From contig DXUR01000255.1 of the NCBI GenBank assembly GCA_019417795.1, positions 1-5,015 of the forward strand: a DNA stretch of 5,015 nt. The letters are read 5' to 3'. This DNA comes from Clostridiales bacterium (lineage in GTDB: Bacteria > Bacillota_A > Clostridia > Oscillospirales > Oscillospiraceae). Below, piece by piece: positions 1 through 5,015 of this stretch; the first letter of the stretch is position 1; each line of letters begins with the position of its first letter. The position numbers and the translations under genes were made by a program. The notes under the pieces are model-generated. The model made no database searches. It saw nothing but the letters and a program-made list of their open reading frames with translations, and was not told the DNA's origin.

Positions 1-698
1 TCAGCATGGGCATCATGATCACCTACGGCAGCTACGTCAAGGACGATGTGGACCTGAACAAGGCCAACAGCCAGATCGAGATCTTCGACACCGGCGTGGC
101 TTTTCTGGCCGGCATCATGATCATTCCCTCCGTGTATGTGTTCTTAGGTGTGGACGGCATGGCCAGCGGTCCCAGCCTGACCTTCATCAGCCTGCCCCGG
201 GTGTTCGCCTCCATGGGCGGCGTGGGGCGCATCGTCGGTATTGTGTTTTTCCTGGCCCTTGGCTTCGCGGCGCTGACCAGCTGCGTATCCGTCATGGAGA
301 CTCTGGTGGCCAACTGCATGGAGATCTTCCACAAGAGCCGCAAGGAGATGTGCGCCTTGGTGGGGATCTACTCTCTGGTGACCGCCGTGACCATCTGCCT
401 TGGCTACAACGTGTTCTACTTTGAGCTGACCCTGCCCAACGGCAGCGTTGCTCAGCTTCTGGACGTGATGGACTATATCAGCAACAGCTTCCTGATGCCC
501 TTCATCAGCCTCCTCACCAGCATCCTGATCGGCTGGGTCATCGGCCCCAAATGGGTCATCGACGAGGTGGAGAAAAACGGTGAGCATTTCGGCCGCGCCA
601 AGCTGTACAGCGTGATGATGCGCTATGTGGTGCCTGTGGTCATGCTGATCCTGTTCCTGACCTCCACCGGCTTCTGGAACCTCCTGTTCCAACATTGA
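1..698 (+). CDS. Sodium-dependent transporter, NSS/SNF family, C-terminal part (5' end outside window)
   Basis: Secondary transporter of the neurotransmitter:sodium symporter family, which uses the sodium gradient to import amino acids or related solutes across the cytoplasmic membrane. The reading frame is open to the left edge (Ser codon at 3-5), so the Met at position 6 is internal and roughly the first half of the protein is missing. Numbering from that Met, the start SMGIMITYGSYV matches the end of LeuT TM6. TM7 is about 22-48, TM8 71-103, TM9 113-134, TM10 152-180 and TM11 202-224. FAALTS (87-92) in TM8 aligns with LeuT FAGLTS, keeping the Ala, Thr and Ser of the Na2 sodium site (A88, T91, S92). 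The protein stops just after TM11, as in bacterial 11-helix members such as Tyt1 and MhsT. The substrate cannot be told because TM1, TM3 and most of TM6 are outside. It converges on the CoA-transferase gene. Confidence 0.93.
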   Translation, partial: SMGIMITYGSYVKDDVDLNKANSQIEIFDTGVAFLAGIMIIPSVYVFLGVDGMASGPSLTFISLPRVFASMGGVGRIVGIVFFLALGFAALTSCVSVMETLVANCMEIFHKSRKEMCALVGIYSLVTAVTICLGYNVFYFELTLPNGSVAQLLDVMDYISNSFLMPFISLLTSILIGWVIGPKWVIDEVEKNGEHFGRAKLYSVMMRYVVPVVMLILFLTSTGFWNLLFQH

Positions 699-720
699 GA
701 AACCTTCATCAAACTCCATC

Positions 721-752
721 AAAAAGCGGGAGCCTTTCGGCTCCCGCTTTTT
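721..752. terminator. Bidirectional intrinsic terminator between convergent genes
   Basis: A 14-bp perfect inverted repeat, AAAAAGCGGGAGCC (721-734) and GGCTCCCGCTTTTT (739-752), encloses a 4-base TTTC loop. The GC-rich core is followed by a T run on both strands (the plus-strand run extends to 753). It lies 22 bases after the transporter stop and 15 bases beyond the end of the CoA-transferase gene, so it can serve as Rho-independent terminator for both. Confidence 0.92.
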
Positions 753-767
753 TGATAATTCGGTAAC

Positions 768-2111
768 TTACCGCTTGTTGGACTTTCTCCAGATGTGCAT
801 CGTCTCGGCGGACTTGATCAGCTCGTCCCGGAAATCGGGGTGTGCAATGCCGATCAGGGCCTCGGAACGCTCCCAAGTGGACATGCCCTTCAGGTTCACC
901 ATGCCGTACTCAGTGACGATATAGTGTGCGCAGGACCGGGGATCGGTAACGATGGAGCCGTTGGTCAGGGTGGGGACGATTCGGCTCTTCACGGTGCCGT
1001 CCTTGGCAGTCATGGTGGAGGACATGCAGATGAAGCTCTTGCCGCCCTTGGAGAGGTAGGCGCCCATCACGAAGTCCAGCTGGCCGCCGGTGCCGGAAAT
1101 GTGCTTGATGCCGGCAGACTCGGCGTTGACCTGACCGAAGAGGTCCATATCCACGGCGTTGTTGATGGAGATAAAGTTATCCAACTTGGCGATGACCTGA
1201 ACATCGTTGGTGTAATCCACAGGTGCGGCCATCACATCGGGGTTCTCCTTGATGTAGTCATACAGCTTCTGGGTGCCGGCAGCGAAGGCATAGACCTGAC
1301 GGCCTCTGTCCACGTTCTTGTTGCGGCCGGTGATCTTGCCAGCCTTGGCAATATCCACGAAAGCGTCCACATACATCTCGGTGTGCACGCCCAGATCCTT
1401 CAGATCGGACTCTGCGATCAGGGAGCCAACGGTATTGGGCATACCGCCGATGCCCAGCTGCAAGCAGGCGCCGTTGGGGATCTCCTTCACGATCATCTCG
1501 GCAACCTTGCGGTCCACATCGGTGGGAGGAGCGCCGGCGCCCATAGCGGCCACGGCGGGGTTTTCGCCTTCCACGACCATGTCAACATCGCGGATGTTGA
1601 TCTCAGTGCCGGTCAGGCCGTAGACCCAAGGCATATTCTGGTTGACTTCCACGATGATCTTCTTGGCGTGCTCCAGCATATCGCCAATGTGGGAAGCGGA
1701 AACAGCGAAGCTGAAGTTGCCGTGGGCGTCCATGGGAGTCACCTGGATCATAGCCACATCCGTGGTGGCGTTGCCGTCCCGATAGAAACGGGGCAGCTCA
1801 GAATAGCGCATGGGGCCGAAATAGCCCATGCCCTTGCCGATGATCTTCCGATCCAGACCGCTGCAGTGCCAGGAGTTCCAGGTGAAGTGGTCACCAGCGT
1901 CATCCGCCTTGCACACCTCGGGCATCCACATGGTCACGCCGCCGTGGATCTTCACGTCAAACAGCTCGTCCTTCCGGGCAGCCAGAGCCTTGTCCAGAGC
2001 GACAGGCTGATTGCAGCACCAACCGTAATCCACCCAGTCACCGGACTTGACAATCTTCACCGCTTCCTCAGCGGTAGTCAGCTTCTGCTGATACAGTTCC
2101 TGAACATTCAT
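768..2111 (-). CDS. Butyryl-CoA:acetate CoA-transferase (acetyl-CoA hydrolase/transferase family)
   Basis: 447 aa, a cytoplasmic class I CoA-transferase. The likely reaction is butyryl-CoA + acetate to butyrate + acetyl-CoA, the last step of butyrate formation in many gut Clostridia. The length fits the Roseburia-type butyryl-CoA and Clostridium 4-hydroxybutyrate CoA-transferases (about 440-450 aa). Visible motifs are GIGGMPN (220-226), GVHTEM (241-246) with E245 as the expected glutamyl-CoA thioester residue, and [10 protein letters not shown] (342-351), typical of the family C-terminal domain. ATG at 2109-2111 is preceded by GGAGGT (2120-2125) with an 8-base spacer, which fixes the start. 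It is monocistronic: its own promoter and operator-like palindrome lie upstream, and terminators bracket it. No other butyrate-pathway gene is in the window. The family is secure. The exact acyl substrate (butyryl, 4-hydroxybutyryl, propionyl) is inferred from overall resemblance only. Confidence 0.88.
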   Translation of the reverse strand: MNVQELYQQKLTTAEEAVKIVKSGDWVDYGWCCNQPVALDKALAARKDELFDVKIHGGVTMWMPEVCKADDAGDHFTWNSWHCSGLDRKIIGKGMGYFGPMRYSELPRFYRDGNATTDVAMIQVTPMDAHGNFSFAVSASHIGDMLEHAKKIIVEVNQNMPWVYGLTGTEINIRDVDMVVEGENPAVAAMGAGAPPTDVDRKVAEMIVKEIPNGACLQLGIGGMPNTVGSLIAESDLKDLGVHTEMYVDAFVDIAKAGKITGRNKNVDRGRQVYAFAAGTQKLYDYIKENPDVMAAPVDYTNDVQVIAKLDNFISINNAVDMDLFGQVNAESAGIKHISGTGGQLDFVMGAYLSKGGKSFICMSSTMTAKDGTVKSRIVPTLTNGSIVTDPRSCAHYIVTEYGMVNLKGMSTWERSEALIGIAHPDFRDELIKSAETMHIWRKSNKR

Positions 2112-2169
2112 CGTCTTTTACCTCCATATTTATTCTGCATATCCGCAAAGTTTTCCTTGTATCGTTAAA

Positions 2170-2202
2170 ATCTTATCATATTCGGTCCGGCAATGCAAGC
2201 AA
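2170..2202 (-). promoter_or_regulatory. Candidate SigA promoter of the CoA-transferase gene
   Basis: Two overlapping readings on the minus strand are possible. One is TTGCTT (2197-2202), a 16-base spacer and TATGAT (2175-2180). The other is TTGCAT (2193-2198), a 17-base spacer and TAAGAT (2170-2175). Either predicts a start near 2163-2168 and a leader of about 50-57 bases before the ATG. The -10 boxes are good and the -35 boxes match the consensus only in TTG. The position, in an AT-rich part of the gap directly upstream of the strong ribosome binding site, supports the call. Confidence 0.55.
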
Positions 2203-2203
2203 A

Positions 2204-2221
2204 ACGTGAAAAAAATCACAA
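2204..2221. promoter_or_regulatory. Crp/Fnr-type or Rex-type operator-like palindrome
   Basis: ACGTGAAAAAAATCACAA on the plus strand has symmetric arms GTGA and TCAC separated by six A. It matches 9 of 10 defined positions of the Crp core TGTGA-N6-TCACA. It also matches 11 of 14 defined positions of the Rex-type TTGTGAA-N4-TTCACAA. It abuts the -35 region of the CoA-transferase promoter, centred about 44-50 bases upstream of the predicted start, close to where class II Crp-family activators bind. Rex, an NADH/NAD+ sensor, is known to control fermentation genes in Firmicutes. Which regulator binds, if any, cannot be decided from the sequence. Confidence 0.45.
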
Positions 2222-2357
2222 TAATTCAAATCACGCGCCAATTAGCACGTTCACTCATAACAAATACGCCCGCTCTCTCCTGTTCTCGCCGCACCTCAAC
2301 CCCTTGCAGCCACAGGCTTTGAAGCAATTGAGAACGCAAGAACGATGCGGAACGGCA

Positions 2358-2393
2358 AAAAAAGAAGCAGACCGGCCGGTCTGCTCCTTTTTT
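2358..2393 (-). terminator. Intrinsic terminator of the plsC-ispH/rpsA transcript
   Basis: A perfect 20-base palindrome (2366-2385, arms AGCAGACCGG and CCGGTCTGCT) is extended after one mismatch by a G-C pair and six A-T pairs to 2358-2393. On the minus strand the hairpin ends in a run of seven T (complement of 2357-2363). It begins 9 bases beyond the S1 stop codon, so it ends that operon and insulates the CoA-transferase promoter. The T run on the other strand would let it work in both directions. Confidence 0.9.
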
Positions 2394-2402
2394 CAGTCGA
2401 AA

Positions 2403-4358
2403 TTACTCCTCAACAGGAGCGTCCTCCTCGTCAGCGGCAGGAGCCAGCAGAGCGCGGATGGACAGGGAGATCTTCTGCTTCTCCTCGTCGATGGCAGTGA
2501 TCTTAGCCTCAACGGTCTGACCCTCAGAGAGAACATCCTCGGGCTTCTCGATGCGGCGGTCAGCGATCTGAGAAATGTGGATCAGGCCGTCCACGCCGGG
2601 AACCACCTCAGCGAAAGCGCCGAAGGGCATCAGCTTGACGATACGAACCTCAGCGGTGTCGCCCACGCCGTACTTGTTCATAAACACCTGCCAGGGATCC
2701 ACGCTGTGGTCCTTAGCACCCAGGGAGATCTTGTGCTTCTCAGCGTCGAAGGAGATGACATACACATCCATGGTGTCGCCAACCTTGCAGATCTCGGCGG
2801 GGTTCTTGATGCGGCTCCAGGACAGCTCGGAGATGTGGACCATGCCGTCCACGCCGCCGATGTCCACGAACACGCCGTAGCTGGTCATGGACTTCACGGT
2901 GCCGGTGTAGTGCTTGCCCACCTCGATGGTGCTCCACACGGCCTCCTGAGCGGCCTTGCGGGCCTCGTCAGTGACGCTGCGGATGGAGCCCACCACGCGG
3001 CGGCGGGCACGGTTGACCTCGGTAATGCGGAGCTGAACCTTCTGACCCTTCATGGCAGACAGATCAGCGCCGCGGGGCTGGCCGCTCTGAGAAGCGGGAA
3101 CGAACACGCGGATGCCCTTGACGGAAACCACGATGCCGCCCTTGTTCTCCTCGGTGACAGTGCCTTCCAGCACGGTCTTCTCCTCAACGGCAGTCTCAAT
3201 GTTCTCCCAGATCTTCACAGCGTCCAGACGCTTCTTGGACAGCTCGGCATAGCCTTCCACATCGTTGACGCGGACAACATAGGTCTCGACCTCGTCGCCC
3301 ACCTTCACGATATCCTCGGGCTTCGCGCTGGGATCGTCGCTCAGCTCGCTGAGCTTGATGTAAGCATACTGCTTAGCGCCAACATCCACCTGAACCTCGG
3401 TGGGGGTGATGGCGGTGACAATACCGGTTACCTTCTCTCCTGTATTTAAAGTTTTGAAAGACTGATTCAGCAGTTCCTCAAAGGACTCTTCCATGGTCTC
3501 GGTGCTCTTGATTTCTTCGCTCATCGTTGTTTTTACCTCCTTAATGATGCCCGCGGGTGTGGATGCGCCGGCCGTCAGCCCGGCAACACGGCAGCCTGCA
3601 AAATCTGTGGCGGAAAGCTCGTCCGCCCCTTCGATGGAAAGGACATGAGAACAGTTCTGCCGGCAGATCTCTGCCAGATGCTTCGTATTGGCGCTCTTAC
3701 GGTCGCCAACCACCACCATCACGTCTACCTTCGCGGCGATCTCCGCCGCTTCGTTCTGACGTTTACGCGTAGCATAACATATTGTATCAAAGATTTTTAC
3801 GTTTGTACATTCTTTTTTTAGGATTTTGCAGGAACTTTCAAAAAGTTCACGAATACAGGTGGTCTGCGCCACGATGCTCACGGGCATTTCCGGCTGAAAA
3901 TCGCCGTTTTTGACCCATTCCGCCACAGCCTCTGGCCCCTGGAACACCAGCGGATGAACGCACCAGCTGGCAAGTCCCATGACCTCAGGATGGTGCGGCT
4001 CTCCGATGATGACCACCTGCCGTCCCTCCTGCTCCGCCTGGGACACCAGCTCCTGAATGTGGACCACATTGGGACAGGTGGCGTTCACGCAGCGGACGCC
4101 CCGGGCCGCCAATCCGTCCAGTACGCTTTTCAGTTCTCCGTGAGACCGGATCACCACCGTATCCCCTGCTCCCAGCGCTTCAGGACGGTCCGTTTTCCGG
4201 ACACCCCGGGCCGCCAGGTCATTGACCACATGGGTATTATGGATGAGGTCCCCCAGCATCCAGCAGCCCTGGGTCTCCGCCGCTGTTTTCTGGGCCAGTT
4301 CCACCGCCCGCTTTACGCCGTAGCAAAAACCGGCGCTTTCCGCCAGGATCACTTGCAT
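2403..4358 (-). CDS. ispH-rpsA: Fused 4-hydroxy-3-methylbut-2-enyl diphosphate reductase (IspH) / ribosomal protein S1
   Basis: 651 aa cytoplasmic fusion. Residues 1 to about 276 are IspH, the [4Fe-4S] enzyme that reduces HMBPP to IPP and DMAPP in the last MEP-pathway step. Cluster cysteines are C12 (FCYGVKRAVE), C95 (NATCPN) and C194 (DTICYATRKRQ). Substrate-site residues appear in LIHN (H40), RSHGE (H73), HHPEV (H123, catalytic-type E125), QTT (165-167), SANT (222-225) and AST (265-267). Residues 279-651 form an S1 protein with four S1 RNA-binding domains near 305-377, 394-460, 478-548 and 563-634, the last two most canonical, then an acidic tail. The 373-aa S1 part resembles the four-domain S1 homologues of Firmicutes. 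The start is set by GGAGGT at 4367-4372 with an 8-base spacer. The reading frame overlaps plsC by 10 bases, indicating translational coupling. Such fusions are known in Clostridia. An internal start may also yield S1 alone. Confidence 0.96.
   Translation of the reverse strand: MQVILAESAGFCYGVKRAVELAQKTAAETQGCWMLGDLIHNTHVVNDLAARGVRKTDRPEALGAGDTVVIRSHGELKSVLDGLAARGVRCVNATCPNVVHIQELVSQAEQEGRQVVIIGEPHHPEVMGLASWCVHPLVFQGPEAVAEWVKNGDFQPEMPVSIVAQTTCIRELFESSCKILKKECTNVKIFDTICYATRKRQNEAAEIAAKVDVMVVVGDRKSANTKHLAEICRQNCSHVLSIEGADELSATDFAGCRVAGLTAGASTPAGIIKEVKTTMSEEIKSTETMEESFEELLNQSFKTLNTGEKVTGIVTAITPTEVQVDVGAKQYAYIKLSELSDDPSAKPEDIVKVGDEVETYVVRVNDVEGYAELSKKRLDAVKIWENIETAVEEKTVLEGTVTEENKGGIVVSVKGIRVFVPASQSGQPRGADLSAMKGQKVQLRITEVNRARRRVVGSIRSVTDEARKAAQEAVWSTIEVGKHYTGTVKSMTSYGVFVDIGGVDGMVHISELSWSRIKNPAEICKVGDTMDVYVISFDAEKHKISLGAKDHSVDPWQVFMNKYGVGDTAEVRIVKLMPFGAFAEVVPGVDGLIHISQIADRRIEKPEDVLSEGQTVEAKITAIDEEKQKISLSIRALLAPAADEEDAPVEE
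3522..3542 (-). promoter_or_regulatory. Internal Shine-Dalgarno and ATG at the IspH/S1 junction
   Basis: On the minus strand, a full AAGGAGGT (3535-3542) precedes an in-frame ATG (3522-3524, Met279) with a 10-base spacer. The sequence reads as codons for Lys-Glu-Val at the end of the IspH domain, and Met279 begins MSEEIKS just before the first S1 domain. The site is as strong as those of the true starts at 2111 and 4358. It would allow a free 373-aa S1 protein to be made from the same message. The motif is seen directly; its use is inferred. Confidence 0.6.
3781..3809 (-). promoter_or_regulatory. Possible promoter inside ispH, upstream of the S1 part
   Basis: On the minus strand, TGTACA (3804-3809, 4 of 6 to TTGACA), a 17-base spacer and TACAAT (3781-3786, 5 of 6 to TATAAT) lie in a strongly AT-rich patch of an otherwise GC-rich gene. 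A start near 3774 would give a leader of about 250 bases before the internal S1 ATG. Chance resemblance in AT-rich DNA is a real alternative. Confidence 0.3.
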
Positions 4359-5008
4359 AGCGGCGCACCTCCTACCTGCTGCCCGCCCAAGGCGTAAACC
4401 TCCCGCAGAAGCTCATCCGCGATCTTCTGCATCTCTTCAGCAGTCCCCCGGCGGCCGGTATATACCGGCGTATAGGGCTGGCCGATGATGATGCGTGTCC
4501 GGTGGAAGGTCCGCTTTTCTCCATCCACGAACACCGGCACCAGAATGGCGCCAGTGCGGACGCCGATCACCGCCGCGCCGCTGTGAGCGTGGGCCGGCAG
4601 GCCGTCTGCCTTGCCGATGCCGTTCCGGATGGTGGTGCCCTCCGGGAAGATCAGCAGATTGTGGCCGCTCTGAATGGTCTGGATGGCGGTCTTCACCGCC
4701 TGAATATCCGCGCCGCCCCGGTTCACGGGGAATGCGCCCCCCACCCGGATGACCCATGCCAGAATGGGATTCCGGAACAGTTCCTCCTTGCCCATGACGC
4801 GAAGCCGGTAATCCATGGGCAGCGCCGTGGCCAGCACCAGAGGGTCCCAGTTGCTGGCGTGATTCGCCACCAGCAGCGCGCCGTGGCGAGGCAGGTTTTC
4901 CAACCCCTGAACCGTGACCGGATGCAGCAGACGGCAGATCCACTTGGCAACCGTGAAGATCAGAGGAAAAAACGGTCCAAAGGGCTGTGTTGTACGCCTC
5001 TCGTTCAT
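4349..5008 (-). CDS. plsC: 1-acyl-sn-glycerol-3-phosphate acyltransferase (PlsC family)
   Basis: 219 aa membrane-associated acyltransferase, expected to transfer an acyl chain to lysophosphatidic acid to form phosphatidic acid for phospholipid synthesis. The four family motifs are in order: NHASNWD (49-55, the NHX4D catalytic His50/Asp55 pair), GAFPVNRGG (91-99, Arg97), FPEGT (121-125) and VPVFVDG (157-163). Residues 10-28 are hydrophobic with aromatic residues and could anchor it in the membrane. Length is usual for short bacterial PlsC proteins. Its end overlaps ispH by 10 bases. Only seven bases are visible before the ATG at 5006-5008, so no ribosome binding site can be checked and an earlier start is possible. 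The ATGA context suggests overlap with the stop of an upstream gene. In Clostridia that neighbour is often cytidylate kinase (cmk), an inference here. The acyl acceptor is assigned by family. Confidence 0.9.
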   Translation of the reverse strand: MNERRTTQPFGPFFPLIFTVAKWICRLLHPVTVQGLENLPRHGALLVANHASNWDPLVLATALPMDYRLRVMGKEELFRNPILAWVIRVGGAFPVNRGGADIQAVKTAIQTIQSGHNLLIFPEGTTIRNGIGKADGLPAHAHSGAAVIGVRTGAILVPVFVDGEKRTFHRTRIIIGQPYTPVYTGRRGTAEEMQKIADELLREVYALGGQQVGGAPLCK

Positions 5009-5015
5009 CGGCTCG

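Noticed and set aside
144..722. 192-codon open frame on the minus strand, opposite the transporter
   Set aside because: His/Gln/Ala/Asp-rich shadow of the hydrophobic transporter helices, with no family signature.
795..2168. 457-codon open frame on the plus strand, opposite the CoA-transferase
   Set aside because: It mirrors the real gene. The product is a His/Gly/Val/Asp/Leu-rich string with no recognisable fold, as expected from the complement of GC-biased codons, and it has no convincing start site.
2222..2357. Possible small gene, RNA or attachment site in the rest of the 2112-2402 gap
   Set aside because: Neither strand showed a convincing short open frame with a ribosome binding site, a tRNA fold or a riboswitch-like conserved core. 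It is left unassigned.
2366..2385. 20-base perfect palindrome as a possible regulator or recombinase site
   Set aside because: It sits just after the S1 stop and is flanked by A and T runs, so an intrinsic terminator explains it fully.
2193..3449. 418-codon open frame on the plus strand, opposite the S1 half and the gap
   Set aside because: It runs straight through the terminator hairpin and mirrors S1 codons with a low-complexity product. The S1 domains on the minus strand are unmistakable.
2403..4358. IspH-S1 junction as an assembly or frameshift error
   Set aside because: The frame is continuous, both halves are complete with all key residues, and the same fusion is known in other Clostridia.
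4437..4943. Other open frames overlapping plsC on both strands
   Set aside because: Arg/Gly/Pro/Ser-rich out-of-frame products. The PlsC motifs fix the true frame.

Overview
The window looks like ordinary chromosome of a fairly GC-rich anaerobic Firmicute of the class Clostridia, most likely a gut butyrate producer near the Oscillospiraceae/Ruminococcaceae. This is inferred from three things: a butyryl-CoA:acetate-type CoA-transferase, an IspH fused to ribosomal protein S1 (an arrangement known from Clostridia), and strong AGGAGGT Shine-Dalgarno sites. No mobile element, CRISPR array, tRNA or rRNA was seen.

Layout. Positions 1-698 (+) hold the C-terminal part of a sodium-dependent neurotransmitter-symporter-family transporter whose start lies left of the window. 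It converges on a minus-strand CoA-transferase gene (768-2111), and one symmetric hairpin (721-752) can end both transcripts. The CoA-transferase has its own promoter region (about 2170-2202) with a GTGA-N6-TCAC palindrome just upstream (2204-2221). The 291-base gap 2112-2402 also contains a strong terminator (2358-2393). Between that terminator and the palindrome (2222-2357) nothing was recognised. On the minus strand, 5008 to 2403 is an operon: plsC (4349-5008) overlaps ispH-rpsA (2403-4358) by 10 bases. The plsC start sits in an ATGA context that suggests overlap with a further upstream gene outside the window.

Function. plsC makes phosphatidic acid for membrane lipids. The fused protein combines the last enzyme of the MEP isoprenoid pathway with a four-domain S1 protein for translation. 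The CoA-transferase probably performs the last step of butyrate formation. The transporter imports an unidentified amino-acid-like solute.

Most worth a second look: (i) an exact AAGGAGGT followed by ATG at the IspH/S1 junction, plus a 27% GC island inside ispH with a promoter-like sequence, which together suggest S1 can also be made as a separate protein; (ii) the Crp- or Rex-like operator at the CoA-transferase promoter. No entirely new system is evident.
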